From assembly GCA_029721435.1 (NCBI GenBank), contig CM056584.1, forward strand, positions 9,444,395 to 9,508,394: 64,000 nt of DNA, written 5' to 3'. Of this stretch, positions 62,901-64,000 are shown piece by piece. The first letter of the stretch is position 1; the number at the start of each line of letters is the position of its first letter. The DNA comes from Gymnothorax reevesii (lineage: Eukaryota; Chordata; Actinopteri; Anguilliformes; Muraenidae). The notes beneath the pieces are model-generated. The model saw only the letters and a list, made by a program, of their open reading frames with translations. It did no database searches and had not been told where the DNA came from. The position numbers and the translations under genes were made by a program.

Positions 62901-64000
62901 TATGATGGGAGTATGGGATCAGATGGCATTTCAGCTTAACCCTGCTTGTGTAAAATGGAAATTGAGTGACGTTAACGTTTGAATGCTAATGCTAACATGC
63001 TAATGCTAGCTATCTAATGAGAGTTCTAATATCTGGTCATTTTCATACTATACGTGTCCTCTTTGATGTTAATAGGAGATCAGATGGCATTTCAGCTTAA
63101 CCCTTCTTTTTTAAAATGGAAATTGAGTGATTTTAATGTTTAAATGCTAATGCTAACATGCTATTGCTAGCGATCTAATGTGAGTGCTAATACCTGGTCA
63201 TTTTCATACTGTACGTGTCCTCTATGATGAGAATATGGGATCAGATGGCATTTCAGCTTAACCCTGTTTGTGTAAAATGGAAATTGAGTGAAGTTAATGT
63301 TTAAATGCTAATGCTAACATGCTTATCCTAGCGATCTAATGTGAGTGCTAATATCTGGTCATTTTCATACTGAACATGTCCTCTATGATGTAAATAGGAG
63401 ATCAGATGGCATTTCAGCTTTACCCTTCTTGTATAATAAAAAAATTGAGTAATGTTAATGTTTAAATGCTAAAGCTAACATGCTAATGCTAGCGATCTAA
63501 TGTGAGTTCTAATATCTGGTCATTTTCATACTGTACGTGTCCTCTATGATGTTAATAGGAGATCAGATGGCATTTCAGCTTAACCCTTCTTGTGTAAAAT
63601 GGAAATTGAGTGACATTAATGTTTTAATACTAATGCTAACATGCTAATGCTAGCGATCTAATGTGAGTGCTAATATCTGGTCATTTTCATACTGTAAGTG
63701 TCCTCTATGATGGGAGTATGGGATCAGATGGCATTTCAGCTTAACCCTGCTTGTGTAAAATGGAAATTGAGTGACGTTAATGTTTGAATACTAATGCTAA
63801 CATGCTATTGCTAGCAATCTAATGTGAGTGCTAATATCTGGTCATTTTCATACTGTACGTGTCCTCTATGATGGGAGTATGGGATCAGATGGCATTTCAG
63901 CTTAACCCTGCTTGTGTAAAATAGAAATTGAGTGATGTTAATGTTTGAATGCTAATGCTAAGATGCTTATGCTAGAGATCTAATGTGAGTGCTAATATCT
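56980..64000 (+). repeat. Right segment, more diverged, with 5,046 bp repeat
   Basis: The monomers here carry more one-off substitutions than those to the left, for example AGCGCAACCC near 58,852, ATGTTAACATG near 59,231, TAATAAAAGATC near 59,312, TTAACACTTC near 59,662 and CTAATGATCTAATG near 60,051. A segment at about 57,545-58,608 recurs at about 62,591-63,654, offset 5,046 (31 x 161 + 4 x 14 - 1). Markers are GTTAACGTTTG (57,925/62,971) and CTTCTTTTTTAAAATGG (near 58,058/63,104). A TTGGAATACT and TCTATTGTGAGTGCC unit occurs near 59,870 and 62,490, 2,617 bp apart. The window ends inside a monomer. Confidence 0.8.

Larger units (their letters stand above)
1..64000. repeat. Tandem satellite array, ~161 bp monomer, fills the window
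   Basis: The phrase TGGTCATTTTCATA recurs about every 161 bp from first to last base, always in the same orientation. Successive starts of TCATT at 427, 588, 749, 910, 1071, 1232, 1393 and 1554 are each exactly 161 bp apart. About 395 copies fit in the window. No unique DNA, inverted segment, transposon or gene interrupts them, and both window edges lie inside monomers. Because 161 is not divisible by three and TAA, TAG and TGA (or their complements) occur in every frame, open frames reach only a few tens of codons; the longest plus-strand frame I followed is about 37 codons between stops. I therefore call no coding sequence. The monomer length is close to one nucleosome repeat, which suits a centromeric or pericentromeric satellite; that role is inferred, not shown. 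Confidence 0.98.

Noticed and set aside
1..64000. CRISPR array, because of regular repeats
   Set aside because: The repeating unit is the whole 161 bp with no short direct repeat separated by unique spacers, and there are no cas genes.
1..64000. Transposon or LTR origin of the multi-kilobase direct repeats
   Set aside because: The repeats consist wholly of monomers, have no terminal inverted repeats, target-site duplications or reading frames, and differ by whole monomers.
1..64000. rDNA, tRNA or 5S RNA gene cluster
   Set aside because: No rRNA or tRNA-like sequence, no A-box/B-box pair in proper spacing and no T-run terminator pattern was recognised in the monomer.
1..64000. CENP-B box as in primate alpha satellite
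   Set aside because: I saw no match to the TTCG...GGAA...CGGG core in any monomer class; the GC-rich half of the box is missing entirely.
1..64000. Telomeric TTAGGG repeats at the edges
   Set aside because: None seen; TTAG occurs only within GTTAGTATG and TAGC-type words.

Overview
This 64 kb window is one uninterrupted array of satellite DNA. It holds about 395 head-to-tail copies, all in the same orientation, of a roughly 161 bp, 38% G+C monomer. There is no unique sequence at either edge, so the array continues beyond both ends. I see no protein-coding gene, RNA gene, transposon, CRISPR array or prokaryotic operon signal. The monomer length is not a multiple of three and stop codons occur in every frame on both strands, so open frames last only a few tens of codons.

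The organism is a eukaryote. An array of nucleosome-sized monomers organised into multi-kilobase higher-order repeats (HORs), with CpG sites decaying to TpG and CpA, fits a vertebrate centromeric or pericentromeric satellite. TGCTAA-rich repeats of this kind are, from memory, common in teleost fish. That is a low-confidence guess and could not be searched here.

Each monomer has two parts: about 45 bp of short TGCTAA/ATGCTAAT subrepeats, and about 115 bp of more complex sequence beginning TCATTTTCAT. At least seven sequence classes recur in fixed orders. Length variants are 175 bp (14 bp subrepeat insertion), 158 bp (two different 3 bp deletions), 160 bp (1 bp deletion) and 90 bp (71 bp deletion at a TGTG microhomology).

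Layout. Positions 1-17,830 hold three register-matched HOR copies starting at 1, 4,802 and 12,382, separated by 4,801 and 7,580 bp (30 and 47 monomers). About 17,830-19,670 is a mosaic junction. About 19,670-37,575 is a tandem duplication of a 9.09 kb, 56-monomer unit. About 37,800-45,854 is a 4,237 bp, 26-monomer duplication. From 45,855 to 57,000 there are nested repeats with offsets of 483, 644, 2,093, 2,443 and 6,160 bp. From 57,000 to 64,000 copies carry more private substitutions, with a 5,046 bp, 31-monomer offset. Every offset I checked equals a whole number of 161 bp monomers plus the exact sum of known small indels. That is the signature of unequal crossing-over in register.

There is no gene network to describe. 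The biology on view is concerted evolution of a satellite, and possibly centromere or heterochromatin function. Block boundaries were placed by eye from diagnostic variants and are good to roughly +/-50 bp unless an exact position is given.
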